The translations under genes and the position numbers were made by a program. This document shows, one piece after another, positions 1-12,349 of a DNA stretch of 64,000 bases. Each line of letters opens with the position of its first letter. Within the stretch, counting starts at the first letter, position 1. Origin of the DNA: Mallotus nudiflorus (lineage: Eukaryota; Streptophyta; Magnoliopsida; Malpighiales; Euphorbiaceae); assembly GCA_947683625.1 (NCBI GenBank), contig CANTUR010000071.1, positions 850,724 to 914,723 of the forward strand. Direction: 5' to 3'. The notes under the pieces are model-generated. The model was not told the origin of the DNA and did not search any database. It saw only the letters and a list, made by a program, of their open reading frames with translations.

Positions 1-3000
1 TGGAATGTCATAACCAAGCATGTCATCAACAGCTTGTATCATTTTAGGCTTCAATTTCTCAAACTTGTCAATGTTGTAACCGCTCAAGACCTCTCTGAAT
101 TGCTCAACATTTGGAAAATCGCCTGGGGGCAAATGAAACTCCCTTTGAACCTGCAGAAAAAAGAGTCAGGTAAATACCTAATGTCATATTAAAAAAGGTC
201 AAATATGCCTGAATACATGCTAAAGAGTGATGAAAACCTTTCCGAACTCATCTCCCAAATTATCGATAAGTCGTTGTTGGGCCTTTGCTTTACCCATCAT
301 TGCTGGCATTGCCTTTTTAAGATGGCTAATAACGTAAGCATGTATCTTGGCAGCTCTTGCCCGTTTCACAAATTCATTGATCTGTAAGTAATTATTGTCA
401 TCAGACCCCAATACAACAAGCATTTAAGAAGAAAGTGTAATCCCTAGTGAAAAACAAATTATAAGAACAGCACACAACTTAACTTCCAAACACATAGTGC
501 ACATATGGTATATGAATTACATGCCATTTCTCATATCCTTCATGCATTCTTCTGATATGCTAACTTATATATAAAGGAAAAATAACCTCCAAAAAAAAAA
601 CAAAAATAATAAACTCACTCGACGATCACAAGCCTTCTTTGGTATATCTTTTAGATCAGATAGAAGGCCTTCTTGTTCTTTCTCAAAAAGTTCTTTCCCA
701 AGCGGGCCAACAGCATCTTCATTTATTGGTTTGTCATTGAATGAGCTGCCAAGTGATGAGAAATATTAACTTTGGATGACATAAACAAAACCAGAAACAA
801 TCTGTTTCATGTATACAAGGGATACAAACAAGCGAAAAGTTCAGACTCACATAACTCTCTTTTACAGCATTTGTTTTTACCAATTCATATGCAAATAAAC
901 CCAACCTTAAAAGATTAAATTGCATTGTTTACATTGTAACCCAAACAACTTCTAGTCTGTCGATATGCTTATGCTATTTTAAATAATTTCTCATCAGAAA
1001 ACCTACCCAATATAAACACGCACAACTTCAGGAGTATTAAGAACTTTCCCAAGCGACCACATTAATGCTCCATAAACCCTCATTAGCTGCAAAAAGACAA
1101 CCAAAACAAGTGAATTAGAATGCTCCACAAGCAATAAAAGTGAGACATATGCATATTCATGATATGATGTGTTCATGTGTTACAGATCAAAGAGTCGACA
1201 AAACAGAAGTGGGTGCATATATTGTTACTTGTTGGGTATCAACTTGGTCAGCCTTGTTGAGAACCACACGAATTTTGTCATCATGGCCACGTAATGATGA
1301 TATCACACGTTTGAACTCATCACTGATATCAAGTTTGTGAGGATCAAAGAGAAGCAGAATGAGATCACACTTTGCAGCAAACCATGAGGTTACACCAGTA
1401 AAATCATAAGAACGCTGAGTTCTTTGTTTTTCTCCTGATAAAACTCCAGGTGTGTCCACAAATGTAATATGCTCCAGCAACTTCAGGCACAAAAGTACAT
1501 GTCATATGTTATAATTTTTCAAATTAAAAATCATAACAAATTTACTGACGGTATATTTCAAGACTTACAGGATGAGGCATTTGAGAACATTCAAATTTTG
1601 ATAAAAATGCAGTTCCAAAAGTTGTAAGCCCGTTGAATGGCATATCTGCTTGGACTGCTACTGTATTGCCAGGAATACTCCTTTCATCAGTACCAGACTG
1701 TAGAAAACACAGCTAGCACATCAGTCGCTATACCAATGCAACAAGTATATGCCAAATAAAAAGAAAAAGTTTACAATAGGGATTCTCAATTATATATATA
1801 TAGGCACTATTTGACAAGGTAAAATAGCAAGGATAAATTTCTGACAAATTAAAGGAATATAGTTAATTTACAAGTCAACCAAAAAGGAGAAAGGAACTTA
1901 ATTGACACGCATCAATTGATAAGTTTGATCATCTACTGATACTCCTGGACTGGGTTACCAATATATGCATCAAGATGTGAATAGACATGAAATGTCTTTT
2001 CATAAAAAGGAGAAAGGAACCTAATTGACACAAGCATCAATTGATAAGTTTGATCATCTACCGATACTCCTGGATTGGGTTACCAATATATGCATCAAGA
2101 TGTGAATAGACATGAAATGTCTTTTCATAAAAAGGAGAAAGGAACCTAATTGACACAAGCATCAATTGATAAGTTTGATCATCTAATGATACTCCTGGAC
2201 TGGGTTACCAATATATGCATCAAGATGTGAATAGACATGAAATGTCTTTTCATTTAAAAAGCTGCTCATGAAATTCAACAGTTACACCTACCTTCACTGC
2301 AAAATACAATAACAATCTCTAGCAGTTATACTATCACAAAGCATCTGTGGAAAAAAGAAACTTCAACTATTTACTGCCAGGTGTACCACTTTTGCCTTCT
2401 TAAACAACATAGTCAGCTTAAAAAACCTCACAGAAGCATAGACATGCAAGCACATAATACATGCAAAGGTGAGAGGAAACAACAATGGCCACATAACATA
2501 ATATGGGTATTTCAAGTACCATAACAACAATAAATCTATCAGTAGTTGGCTCTGGTCCAATATGAGCTCCTGTAGCAAAAACAAAAAGGAAAAACAATGA
2601 ATAAAAAATTAGAAATTAATTTATTATCATTTGGAAAAGGAAGAAGAGACAGAGAGACTCACCAGGATAACTGCTTTTAAGTAAATGTTTAATGAATGTT
2701 GTTTTTCCAGTAGAATACTGACCCAATAGCATAACCATTGGTTTGGCATCAAAATCACTGTTTGTCTGCAGCAAAGACATGCAACAAGACCTATAAGCTC
2801 ATGTAATATCATGCTCTGGAATTTTCAGCAGAACACATAAACGACTATTGAATAATCTTTCAAATTCAGTAATGTCAATCTAAACAAGTTTAGTTAAATT
2901 TCATGACACAAGTCACAGAACAGAACTATTGCACTTACCAGCAGTGGAGATACAAAATCATTAAAGCGATATGTAACTTCTAAGGGCTTCAGCTTCTGAA

Positions 3001-4372
3001 TGTACAGTCTCTTCAAGCCATCAGTGATAGAAGTAACAGAGGATAGAGGTATCTAATAAAGTACCATAATTAAGCAGATAGAAAGATAAGGAGGTATAAA
3101 TTAAAAAACCATAAAAACAAAGGGAAGAAAACTATGCAACTTTTGCATCAAGGAAAGTAAACATGTAACTGAACATTAGCTCCTTCGTAGCCAGAATACA
3201 CATAAATAGCTCAAGAAATGAGTCCTACAGATGCATATGAAGAATAAAACAGGACCTCTAGATGGTAAACTACAAAGAGCAATTCACTAGAATGTAAGGG
3301 CTGAAATTCAGGTTAAACACAAACCTTCTTTGATGATTTTGAAGAGGATTTTGGAGAAAACCAATTCACTGAAGGTGATGTTTGCACAGGTGGATTACCT
3401 ACATGATTCTTAGTCAATCAAATGCACAACAAGAAACAAAAATTACCAGTACAAATAATTACAAAGGGAATTCATACCATTGATATCAAAGTCTCTTGAT
3501 TTCGATCTGAGCTTTTTCTGCTCCAATGAAATAGATTAAAAAAAATTAAAACATCCACAAAAAAAAAAAAAAAAAATTAGACAGTAGTATTAGTAGTAAA
3601 ATTTAGCTATAAAAAGCATAAATATTTACCTGGAGCAACTCATCCAAACCTTCCATAGTTGGAGGTTTCAAATTTTCAAAATCAACTGCAAACACATTTA
3701 ACAACAACAATAAATAAATTAAACTGAATACCCACAAAAAAGGCGGCAGAAATCAGAATCAATAAATAAAAACAGACCTTGACTACTCAAAAGATCATGT
3801 GTTATCTCATGTCCAGCTTGTGCTAAAGAAACCAACTACACTTGAAAAAATATATATATATTAAGCAAATTTAAAAAAAAAAAAAATCAATACAATTAAC
3901 ACCAAAACACAATAGTAATAACAATAAGCAGTGACTGAAACCTGCATAGAAGTGACGAATTCATTAAAGCCAAGAAAGCCCTGCCTCTTAGAATCTGCAA
4001 TTGCCCAAACCTAAAAAAAAAAAGAAAAAGAAAAAGAAAAAGCAAGAGTCAGTAATTAGCCATACTAAACCTAAACTGAAATGAACGAGAAAAATAAGAA
4101 GAAGAAGAACCTGCTTAAGATCAGGACGGGATAAATTGGACATGGAGAAGAATTTTATAGCGTCATTACCAGTAATTCTACCATCACCATCTAATAATCA
4201 ATCAATCAAACACAAAAGATAAGAAACATGAACAGTGTGGTACAGTAAGTAGTAATTAAAAGAGGAAATGATATAGAAGAAGTGAACCTGAATCAGCAAG
4301 ATTAAACCATTGCAGATAGATCTTCTGGTTCTCTTTAGAACAAGAAGCATTCGGACCTGGAGATATTTCCAT
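1..4372 (-). CDS. EHD1: EHD-type dynamin-like ATPase (EPS15-homology domain protein), 16 exons, C-terminal end cut by window
   Basis: Membrane-remodelling ATPase of endocytosis and endosomal recycling. Exons read on the minus strand, all with GT-AG borders: 4288-4372, 4111-4190, 3942-4010, 3778-3835, 3630-3685, 3478-3517, 3325-3398, 2939-3052, 2663-2765, 2520-2569, 1569-1697, 1229-1480, 1007-1086, 619-745, 238-381 and 1-150. They join in frame to 537 codons with no stop, about the full length of plant EHD proteins, so only a few residues lie beyond the edge. The N-terminal EH domain carries an EF-hand loop at residues 27-38 (DSDGDGRITGND); a second, degenerate loop follows near ADSKRQGF. The dynamin-type G domain has the P-loop GQYSTGKT at about 207-214, DTPG at about 295-298 and NKAD at about 361-364. 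Having the EH domain at the N terminus is the plant arrangement; animal EHDs carry it at the C terminus. The start is the first ATG before the EH domain. The symbol rests on family and gene order; EHD2 is the alternative. Confidence 0.93.
1881..2253. repeat. three tandem copies of a ~124 bp unit inside an EHD intron
   Basis: Units begin at 1881, 2004 and 2129, each with AAAAAGGAGAAAGGAAC and each ending near GACATGAAATGTCTTTTCAT. Copies 2 and 3 are almost identical and copy 1 is slightly more diverged. The array lies in the intron between the exons at 2520-2569 and 1569-1697, the largest intron of the gene. Confidence 0.9.
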
Positions 4373-5719
4373 GATCCCTTAAAATCACAAAAACAAAAAC
4401 AGTAATTTCAGAATTTGAAGATGAAGTTTTCGATCAAAATGCTAAATAGAAATTTTCGAATTTTGAATGCGAGAGCTACAGATTTAGCCTGCAACTTCGC
4501 GATTTTTTTTTTTTTTTAAGTTCTCTTCGAGGGGAGAGTCCTTCCGACCGACGTAAAGTGTTGCAGGAGGGTTTTTGAATGAAAATGGAAAACGGTGTCG
4601 TTTTCATGTCCGGGGGTTAGGCGCGTGTCTGTTAACTGTCTAACGGTCTCTTGAAACTCAAAAACTACCGCTTGTTGTCACGAAGGAAGGTGCTCGCTCG
4701 ACATGCAAATATGCAATATGCTAAAATTACTTTTTTACAAACAACATCCGTTGGATTTTTTTTTAGGGTGAAAAATTAAATCACTTGATTAATTAAAAAA
4801 ATTAATATATGTTGCTCTAAATAATAAAAATTTAAAATTTTTTTACTAAAATTTCAATTAAAAAAAATCAACATGTGTTGAAAAAACACTGATATATAAT
4901 ATAAGAATTTTAAATTTTCTCAAATAAAATTTTAGATTTAATTTATATATAAATTTTGTTTTTACGGGAGCATACAGCTGGAAACATTATGAAAAAAATA
5001 TATATTTCTACATAAAATTATAGAATTTATTTATTATCTCTTCAAAAAAAATTAAAATGTCAAGCCAATTATGACATGGGTCAATTTTCTTCACTTTCTT
5101 CAATGAAAATAAATTATTTAAAAGTGATCATGAATGTTGAGAATACGATTTCTTTTTTTAGAATTTTAACAACAAATATCAGCTTCCAATACGAGTTCAC
5201 AAGTTACTGTTAAGAAAAAAAAAAGAAGATAATTTCATTATCTAGCCAAAATGATTTATTATGATATAAAGTTAAATTTCATTTTTTCAATTTCAAATGT
5301 TATGCTAAAAGGATAAAACTAAAATTGTACTTTCAAAAAAATATATTGTTGGATATCTTCACTTCAAATTATTCATAATTTCAGTTCAAAATAAAATATT
5401 ATTAAAATTTTCAAATGAATTTAATTTTTAATGATTCATTTCAACTAAATATATTTTATTAATAGAAATTTATTTACAAATTAATTGTATTTAAAATTTA
5501 TTTACAAATAAAATAAATTTCTTAATGAAATTGAAGCAAATGAAAGATAAACTAAACAGCATTTCTATTTTTTTTTCCCTCCAAAATTAATGCAAGTTAA
5601 AATTCTCACATTATTAGGCTCATCCAAACTCATTTTTTAATCTCTCCCAACTTAGTGGTAAAAGGCTTTGGCAAACTTGTACAAAAAAAGGGTTGGAATT
5701 CCCTCTCCTTCTCCGATTG
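4373..5719. other. intergenic: EHD 5' flank and AT-rich spacer
   Basis: Positions 4373-4700 are the probable EHD 5' UTR and promoter, including a T-run at 4505-4519. Positions 4730-5719 are very AT-rich with no coding potential. No other gene was seen. Confidence 0.6.
4588..4605. promoter_or_regulatory. palindromic GAAAACG-GTGT-CGTTTTC element upstream of EHD
   Basis: A 7 bp perfect inverted repeat around GTGT lies about 215 bp upstream of the EHD start codon, in a short less AT-rich stretch at 4540-4690 that is probably the 5' UTR or core promoter. Similar ACGACACCGTTT-type motifs are common in dicot promoters. Its role here is inferred. Confidence 0.4.
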
Positions 5720-5982
5720 TCAAAAAAAAAAGCTCATTTTTCTTCTAAAATCAAGAATGATATTAATGTGAAAATAATAAATAGCATCATGAACTAGTTC
5801 TATTATTTCACAAGGAATAAAAAAAAAATGATACATCAACCCCAAAACAGAACATGAAGAACTGAGAAAATTTTGACAGAAAAACAAAGCTCTGCAAATA
5901 CAGTCCCTCCCCTTCCTCCATAAGATAAGGCCATTGTATCTCCAGCTCTTCCTCAAGAAAAGCCGCAACAATATTTGATGTC

Positions 5983-8700
5983 CTATGAAATACCAACAGT
6001 TTTCCCTAGCAACCATAGTACCAGAGCTAACTCAACACCAAAAATGGAATGCAGTGTGCTCCTATCAAGTGTGAATCCATACACTGTGATCCCAGCTCTG
6101 TTGTTCTCAAAATATATCACTGCCATTGCAACATTCATATCCAGATCATCACATTATAACATACTAAATCGTAAATTCTGAAAAAAAAAAAAAAAAAAAA
6201 GGTTCAGGCTGAGTGTGCCTTACCTAGAGCTTGCCGCTTCTGGAATGAAATGGTACTATATGCATATGCAGGAATTAACTTAGAGTTATCCAACTCATCT
6301 TCTTCATCACCAGCATCATCACCTTCATCATCGGTACTGCTCGTGCCAATAATTGGGGTCCTTGGGGTTTCACCTTCAGCTGAATCAAATGTGTCTAGTG
6401 TTGCACAAATATGCCACTTTGCAGCCAGGCTAGTAACAGACTGTGCCTTATGTGTGATTTTTGTAGCACTGCGCAATATAATCAGCAGCCCAGTGACAAG
6501 GGTTATAGAGCATAGCTGCATTTGGGAAATTTACAAAAGTTTAAAAAAGTTGCATTGAATTTAGTAGCTCAATAGCCTGAAAATTAGGAACGCTTGGAAA
6601 ATGCATACCGCAAGTTCTCCAGCTCTATAAATATCAACAACAGCACCAGACTTTGTAGTAATAAGCAACGAAGCAAATTGGCTTCCTGTGACTAAAATCA
6701 AGGACCATAAAACGAATGCGCGATATCGATGGCTGATGATCCTCAAATGCCTCTTAATTCTAAGATGCTCGGATAATACAGACTCTACATCAGAGTCTAC
6801 TTGGAACACTTTAGCAAAGTCTTGGAGACGAAGGATTTGAAGGTGGCAGATGAGATGGAAAAGGACACATACTAGGAATATTATAGTGGTACGGTAAAGC
6901 CAAGAACATAGCTCCATTATGCAAGCTACGGTGTCACTTAAGATAACGTTGCCTAAGAAGGGAATTTGAGAGGCCCCGGAAGCATACCACCATATCTTGT
7001 ACGCTGATTCTGCTACAAAGCATGGGAGGACAAAGATTGACAGAAGCTTAAGTGACCTCTGCAAGCAAATTTAGAAATTGCTATCATTTTTCACAATTAC
7101 ATGATTCAAATCATGAATAGTTCCACAATCAAGGGCTAATATTCGAAATATGCAACATGGTATAGCAGAAGAGTTTCATGCACTGGGAACGCCCTTTTCG
7201 TTGAAAAATGTAGTATTCAAGTGATCTACGTGATGGCATACACGTAAGAACATTCACAATGGCTACGTAAGAAACATTTCTACGTTTCTTTTACTTTCCA
7301 TTTCCTTTCCCTTGATTAAATGTGAATGTATTAAATTGATAATAAAGCATACAATGGATGAAGTCACGGGGAATCTGTTCCTCCAACTTACGTTTTTCTA
7401 GCAGTGAAGATTCAGGAACATACTTTAATTATAAACAGTACATTTTACAGATAACTCCAAGATAATAAACAATTAAATTCATAATGTTTGGTGTAACAAT
7501 AACCATGAACCCCAATCTCCAAGCATTAGCCCGGTTCTGATCTTCGTAATATAAAATATATATATATAAATAACTCATGATAGCTTTCTAATAATTTATA
7601 GTTGCCAAAGAACAATGTAGAACTTCTGTTTTTCTTCCCAAAGTACAATTTTCTATGTCACTTGGAGGACAATCGTTGGGATTCTAGAGCTTTAAAAATC
7701 ACTTTCATGCACATAAACCACTTAAAAATTGTCAATTTGCATCACTAGTGACCCACAAAAGTGTAATTATTCCTTTTGTTTATTATTTTCTGTGGTCGAG
7801 AAATAACAAAAACCTATTGTTTATTAGCTCAATAATCAATACATGACACAACCTTTGCCTTTTAAAAGTCAAATTTCCAGCTTGATCACGCATTAATCTT
7901 GGAAGAAAAATAAAAATTTTCCAAGTTTTGTCTTCTTCTACCATAATTATTATGTTAAACCCATCAAAGAAAATAACAAAACTAGCCATTTATGATTTTA
8001 CTACTTCTGTTCATAATCTAAATTGAATGTGATAATCAAATATTTTTGTTGTGAATGTAAAACAGAGAAAACAGAGGCCATAATCTAACATTTCAATAAC
8101 AACCCAGAAACAAGAAACGAAAATTTTCAAAGAAACCAATTCCCATGAATCTTAAAAGCTAACATTTCCACCAAAAATTTTACATAAATCCAAACAGAAA
8201 ATCAGTTTGGATCTATGATCAACCAGAAAGAATAAAAGAAGAAAAGAACTTACATTGAGCCGATCAGTGTAGCCTCTCCTGACGGTCTCACTCTCATCAC
8301 AAAGTTTATCAAAGAACAAGAACCTTCTCAACCCATATCTCCTGATAAATCCAGACAAACAAACAAAAGACAATGTGGCAACACTACTCAAAGACAATTG
8401 AACAACACTGTCATAAGGTCTGGTATGGTTGCTATCACAGGTAGAACAAGCTAAAAGGAAATGTGAAACCGCAGGAACAATAATCGCAAAGAGGAGGAAC
8501 ATAAACCAAGAAAGGCAAAGAACCCATGTATTAGACTGATCAACACACATCCATCGAAGGTACGATCTAAAGCTGTGCAACTCATCGTATGCATGCGATA
8601 TGCTTCTGGTGAATCTGCTGCTGTTCTTTCTTGTCAGCAAAGGGTCTGTGTTGCTGCTGCTATTGTCGTACTCGTTGCTGTTGTTTGCTTCTGCTTCCAT
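5983..8700 (-). CDS. DUF3537 family multi-pass membrane protein, 4 exons, 441 aa
   Basis: Plant-specific family of unknown molecular function; some databases give it a weak ligand-gated-channel label. Exons on the minus strand: 8254-8700 (149 codons), 6609-7058 (150 codons), 6224-6515 and 5983-6119, ending in TAG at 5983-5985. All borders are GT-AG and the lengths sum to 1326 nt exactly in frame. The N-terminal ~55 residues are Ser/Asn-rich and hydrophilic with an acidic-dileucine-like DPLLTRKNSS. About seven hydrophobic segments follow: WVLCLSWFMFLLFAIIVPAV, QLSLSSVATLSFVCLSGF, LLSIFVLPCFVAESAY, TTIIFLVCVLFHLICHL, FVLWSLILVTGSQFASLL, CSITLVTGLLIILRS and the C-terminal FGVELALVLWLLGKTVGI. An acidic linker (TDDEGDDAGDEEDELD) precedes the last helix. 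Length fits the family. It is transcribed in the same direction as EHD, downstream of which it would lie in the Arabidopsis order. The function is not known. Confidence 0.92.
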
Positions 8701-10468
8701 GGATGATTCTTGATTGAAGGAAGAGCAAGGAGGAGGAGTTGCAGAGGAGAGAATTGCGGGACTCTGTCAATTTAAATAGTTATGCTGGCGAGTTTATAGG
8801 AGAACATCTAGATTTGAGAGGCGCTGCTGCTGGTGATGATTGTTACGCGCGTTTTGAGGTGCGCGGTTTTGTACTTAAGCTAATTAATGAGTGATAATTG
8901 GCACTTATTGATTTGTTACAAGATTACCGAATCCTATTACCTTAATATTATGAACCACGATATTCTTTGATTTCAAATTCTTTTTTTTTTTTTCAAAAAA
9001 AAAAAAAAAGATTTTCATGTTATCTTTATATGCATACCAGCCTGATATGCATTGTATTTTGAATTTTTTTTCTTTTTAAAAATTTATACAAGGTTTTATT
9101 ATCAAGTACCAGGATATCGAAATTTTTTCCCTACTTCAGATGTATTGTATTCAAAATTAAAAAAGAAAATGTATTGTATTTGATAGTTTTCTTTTAACAG
9201 TATATAATTATTAGTTTTTTATAGGAGATGGAAATATTTTATTTAAAAAGCTACCGCATTCATCAACCGATGGGACCTAATAGATTCCTTAAAGATTTAT
9301 AAAGTGTACTCTTAACAGAACATTTTTCTTCAATTGTGAGGGCAGATCAAGAGTTCAGAGCCTCTGCTCAAATATGGTAGGGTGATACACCAACCCCATC
9401 ATCATAGGGTGAACAAATTTTTTAACATTTGTTTTAGACATCCTAAAATGAGTGTAAACTGTAATTATTTAAAAACAGATTTTCTTACAAAATAAATTAT
9501 TTTTATTTTAATGGAATAAACATGCTTGCTTAGATATATGAAAATTAGAAAAAATCTTTGTGATGGATAGTGATAATTGACTAGTAGTTGGCAATTGTTT
9601 CTTATGATTGATCAAATGCCATTTTGGAAGAAGCGGTTGAATCTAGGAGTAATTAAATAATAATTTCTCTTATAAATATTTTAAAATATAAAGTTTAATT
9701 TATATCGTTGACATTTTAAAATAAAAAAATTAATTTTTATTATACCATCCGTTAATTTAAAAAAAAAATTACATCCTATTGTGTGGTATCTCAAAACTTA
9801 GATGATATATCCTTCTATTTAACAAAATTGATCATATTGTTAAGAAATATTTTTAACAATTATATGTTTTTTGGTTTGTGTATTCCAATTGTCTCCACTT
9901 AATTGTAACCTAATCATGTTACCTTATTGAATCCAATTACATTGACACAGGTAATAATTTGATACAAGTCATCATTTTCTGTCTATTCCTCCATCCACCA
10001 GCAACTTTTCTTTTTATGCCATTGAAAAAAAAAATCTACTTTATATTAAAAGAAAAAAAGTGGGTTTAATTTTTATAATAAATTGAAACATAGATACACA
10101 CGCAACTTAATTTTATCATCATTTACAATTTTTTTATTGAGAATTGATGTAAAATTGGCGCTCTAAAAATTAGAGTTGGGATAATTTAAAATGTTATAAA
10201 AATAAATATCAAAGGAATTAAATAAATTAAATTATCTCAGCAGTTAATTTATATGCCAATTAAAATCAATATTTTCATATTATTTTATGCACTAAAAGAA
10301 ATTAAATAAAAAATTTATTTTAAAAATATATTTTTATATTAATTTGATATTTCAAGTAATTTGTATATCAACTAAAATTGGATGCTTTAATTTATTTTTT
10401 TTAAGCAACTTTAAAATTAAATTTTAGAGTGCTAAAATTGATAAAAGAAAAAAAAAAAAAAAAAAAAA
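8701..10468. other. intergenic: DUF3537 promoter side and AT-rich spacer
   Basis: The first ~180 bp upstream of the DUF3537 start are GA/CT-rich and probably 5' UTR. The rest is AT-rich, with A and T homopolymers at 8981-9010 and 10449-10469. No coding region is supported. Confidence 0.6.
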
Positions 10469-11207
10469 AGGAAACATCTATCGGTGGATTCCGGAGCTCT
10501 CTAATTACATTGTTCCTCTTCCTCATTTTAAAGGTTTAATAGATCATTTTCTGGCCATTTTTTGGTTAAAAATTGGTTCTTTTTATTTATTTACTTTTCC
10601 TAAGCTTTTATCCTTTTTGACTCCTTTTATTACTTTTATTATGGTTTTATTCTCCATTAATGGAGGTTAATTCTTCCATTTAGATGGCGGTGATGACCGC
10701 AGTTGATGCCTGATGATCTCAAGAGAGTTTTTCTACTATAGTTTAAGAAAGAATTTTTCATTTAATTGATAGAATTCAACAGCTGTGTAGAAACTCCTTT
10801 TTCATGATATTGAAAACTAATTTTAGCTGCAGGTCTTAATCAATCTTAAGTGATGATGGCAAAGTTGGTTCGTTCGGAGAAGCAACCATGGTGTTTCTGG
10901 TTCGAGATTAATTTGATCAACTACGCGATGGTTCTTTGATATCTTAACCAGTTTCATCTATCTTACCAGCCGAAACTTTAGCTATTTTAATAGCAGCATC
11001 TTGGGCAAAACAATCTGGTCATTGACAAAATCAACGCCCAAGAAGTATTTTGTCCGTGGAAATTCAAGTCATCGTTAGTGATATAAAACTGATTGCTAGT
11101 TCTGAAAATTTTATCAGGTACAATTGTAACATAGCAGGAGGAAACATCCTTTGTTCAAAAAAAGAAATTCCTACGTTCAAAAAAAAAAAAAAAAAAGAGG
11201 AAACATC
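10469..11207 (+). repeat. possible poly(A)-tailed retroposed segment flanked by 10 bp direct repeats
   Basis: AGGAAACATC occurs at 10469-10478 and again at 11198-11207. The intervening segment is less AT-rich than its surroundings and ends in a long A-run at 11179-11196. This is the layout of a LINE-mediated insertion. A third copy of AGGAAACATC at 11139-11148 complicates this. No recognisable protein remains. Confidence 0.35.
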
Positions 11208-11594
11208 GACCTTTTATACAGATTCTCACGGGCAAGAAATAATCACTTTTCACTTTATTCCGAATTCATATTTCATACTAAAATATTACTTAAGACATAA
11301 ACTAAACATAGTGATTACTGATAATTAATCAAAATTAAAAGCAATAAGAATAACAAATAATTATATATGTCTATATATACAGCTGGTGGTGGTGGTGGGA
11401 CCTGAATTTCACGGAGACGTGTACAGTTCGAGCGTCGTCTACGGAAATGGCCAACATGCCAATGCCACATGGGGTGTCAGCGGTATTTAATGTCATGGAT
11501 TAGCTTCTAAGCTAATATTAAAAACTTGTTTTAAATTCATTGCATATTTTACTAATCCACATTATCATCACCCAAATATAATCATAGCTTATTA

Positions 11595-11881
11595 CTCCCT
11601 CTCTTACTAAATAATTAACGTTTTTGAAGTCTAATTTTATTCATAAATAATTGACGTTTTAAGTTAGTAATATATTGTTACTACTTTTTTACTATTTCAC
11701 CCTTATTTAATATAGAAAAATTAATTGAATAGATATCCATTCTTTTTGGGACTTTATATAAGATTAATATTAGTTGAGGAAATTATTATAAAAATGGTAT
11801 AATATTTTATATATATATTAAATACATTCTTTAATCTATGTGAAGAATTCTTAAACGTTAATTATTTAGTATCAAAGGGAG
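11595..11881. mobile_element. Stowaway-like MITE (Tc1/mariner type)
   Basis: The 287 bp element begins CTCCCTC and ends GAGGGAG-like (AAGGGAG), flanked by TA on both sides (11593-11594 and 11882-11883). The terminal inverted repeats are about 29 bp and share TACTAAATAATTAACGTTT. No coding capacity. Short length, TA target site and CTCCCT terminus are diagnostic of Stowaway MITEs. Confidence 0.85.
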
Positions 11882-11920
11882 TACATAAGAAACGTAATTA
11901 AAAAACAGTAAAAAAAAATT

Positions 11921-12125
11921 TAAGAGGATGTGGATGAATTGGTAGAAAACTCTTTCAGTTTAACTATAGGTATCATAATTGAGTTCTAAGTATACAGTTA
12001 CTTTAAAACTTTTTTTAAGATAGATTTTTAACGCCCTTTAAGGTCATTTTCGAGTCGAATTTGAATTAGTCAAATCTTATGAAATACTAGATTAGATACT
12101 GAGTGGTCTTATACCAAAAAAAGTA
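11921..12125 (+). mobile_element. tRNA-derived SINE-like element, diverged
   Basis: The 5' part has a Pol III A-box-like stretch, GTGGATGAATTGGTAGAAAA. A weak B-box-like GAGTTCTAAGT follows. The body (GTCATTTTCGAGTCGAAT, then GAATTAGTCAAATC) and the end GAGTGGTCTTATACC before an A-run resemble common plant SINE bodies. This is recognised by pattern only. Confidence 0.5.
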
Positions 12126-12345
12126 CTAAAAAAATGAATGAGGATTCAAATATGAATTAGTTGGATTTTATAGGATACTAGATACTGAATGGTCTTATAA
12201 AAAAAAATTACTAAAAAAAATTAATGAGGATATTTTATTTTTTCTACATTAATTAGGTTCTATGAAATATCAAGTGGTCTTATACTAAAAAAAATACTAC
12301 AAAAATTAATGAAGATATTTATTTTTTTCAGTCTAAAAACTATAA
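12060..12345 (+). repeat. three imperfect ~100 bp repeats of the SINE 3' part
   Basis: Three copies of a module each carry GAATTAGT-like, ATACTAGATACTGA-like and GTGGTCTTATAC plus A-run, followed by TTAATGAGGATATTTAT-like sequence. They start near 12060, 12155 and 12250. The first belongs to the SINE body and the other two are truncated duplicates. Confidence 0.55.
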
Positions 12346-12349
12346 ATTT

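Noticed and set aside
6250..6558. 102-codon plus-strand frame
   Set aside because: It is antisense to exon 3 of the DUF3537 gene, whose splice-consistent reading explains the sequence.
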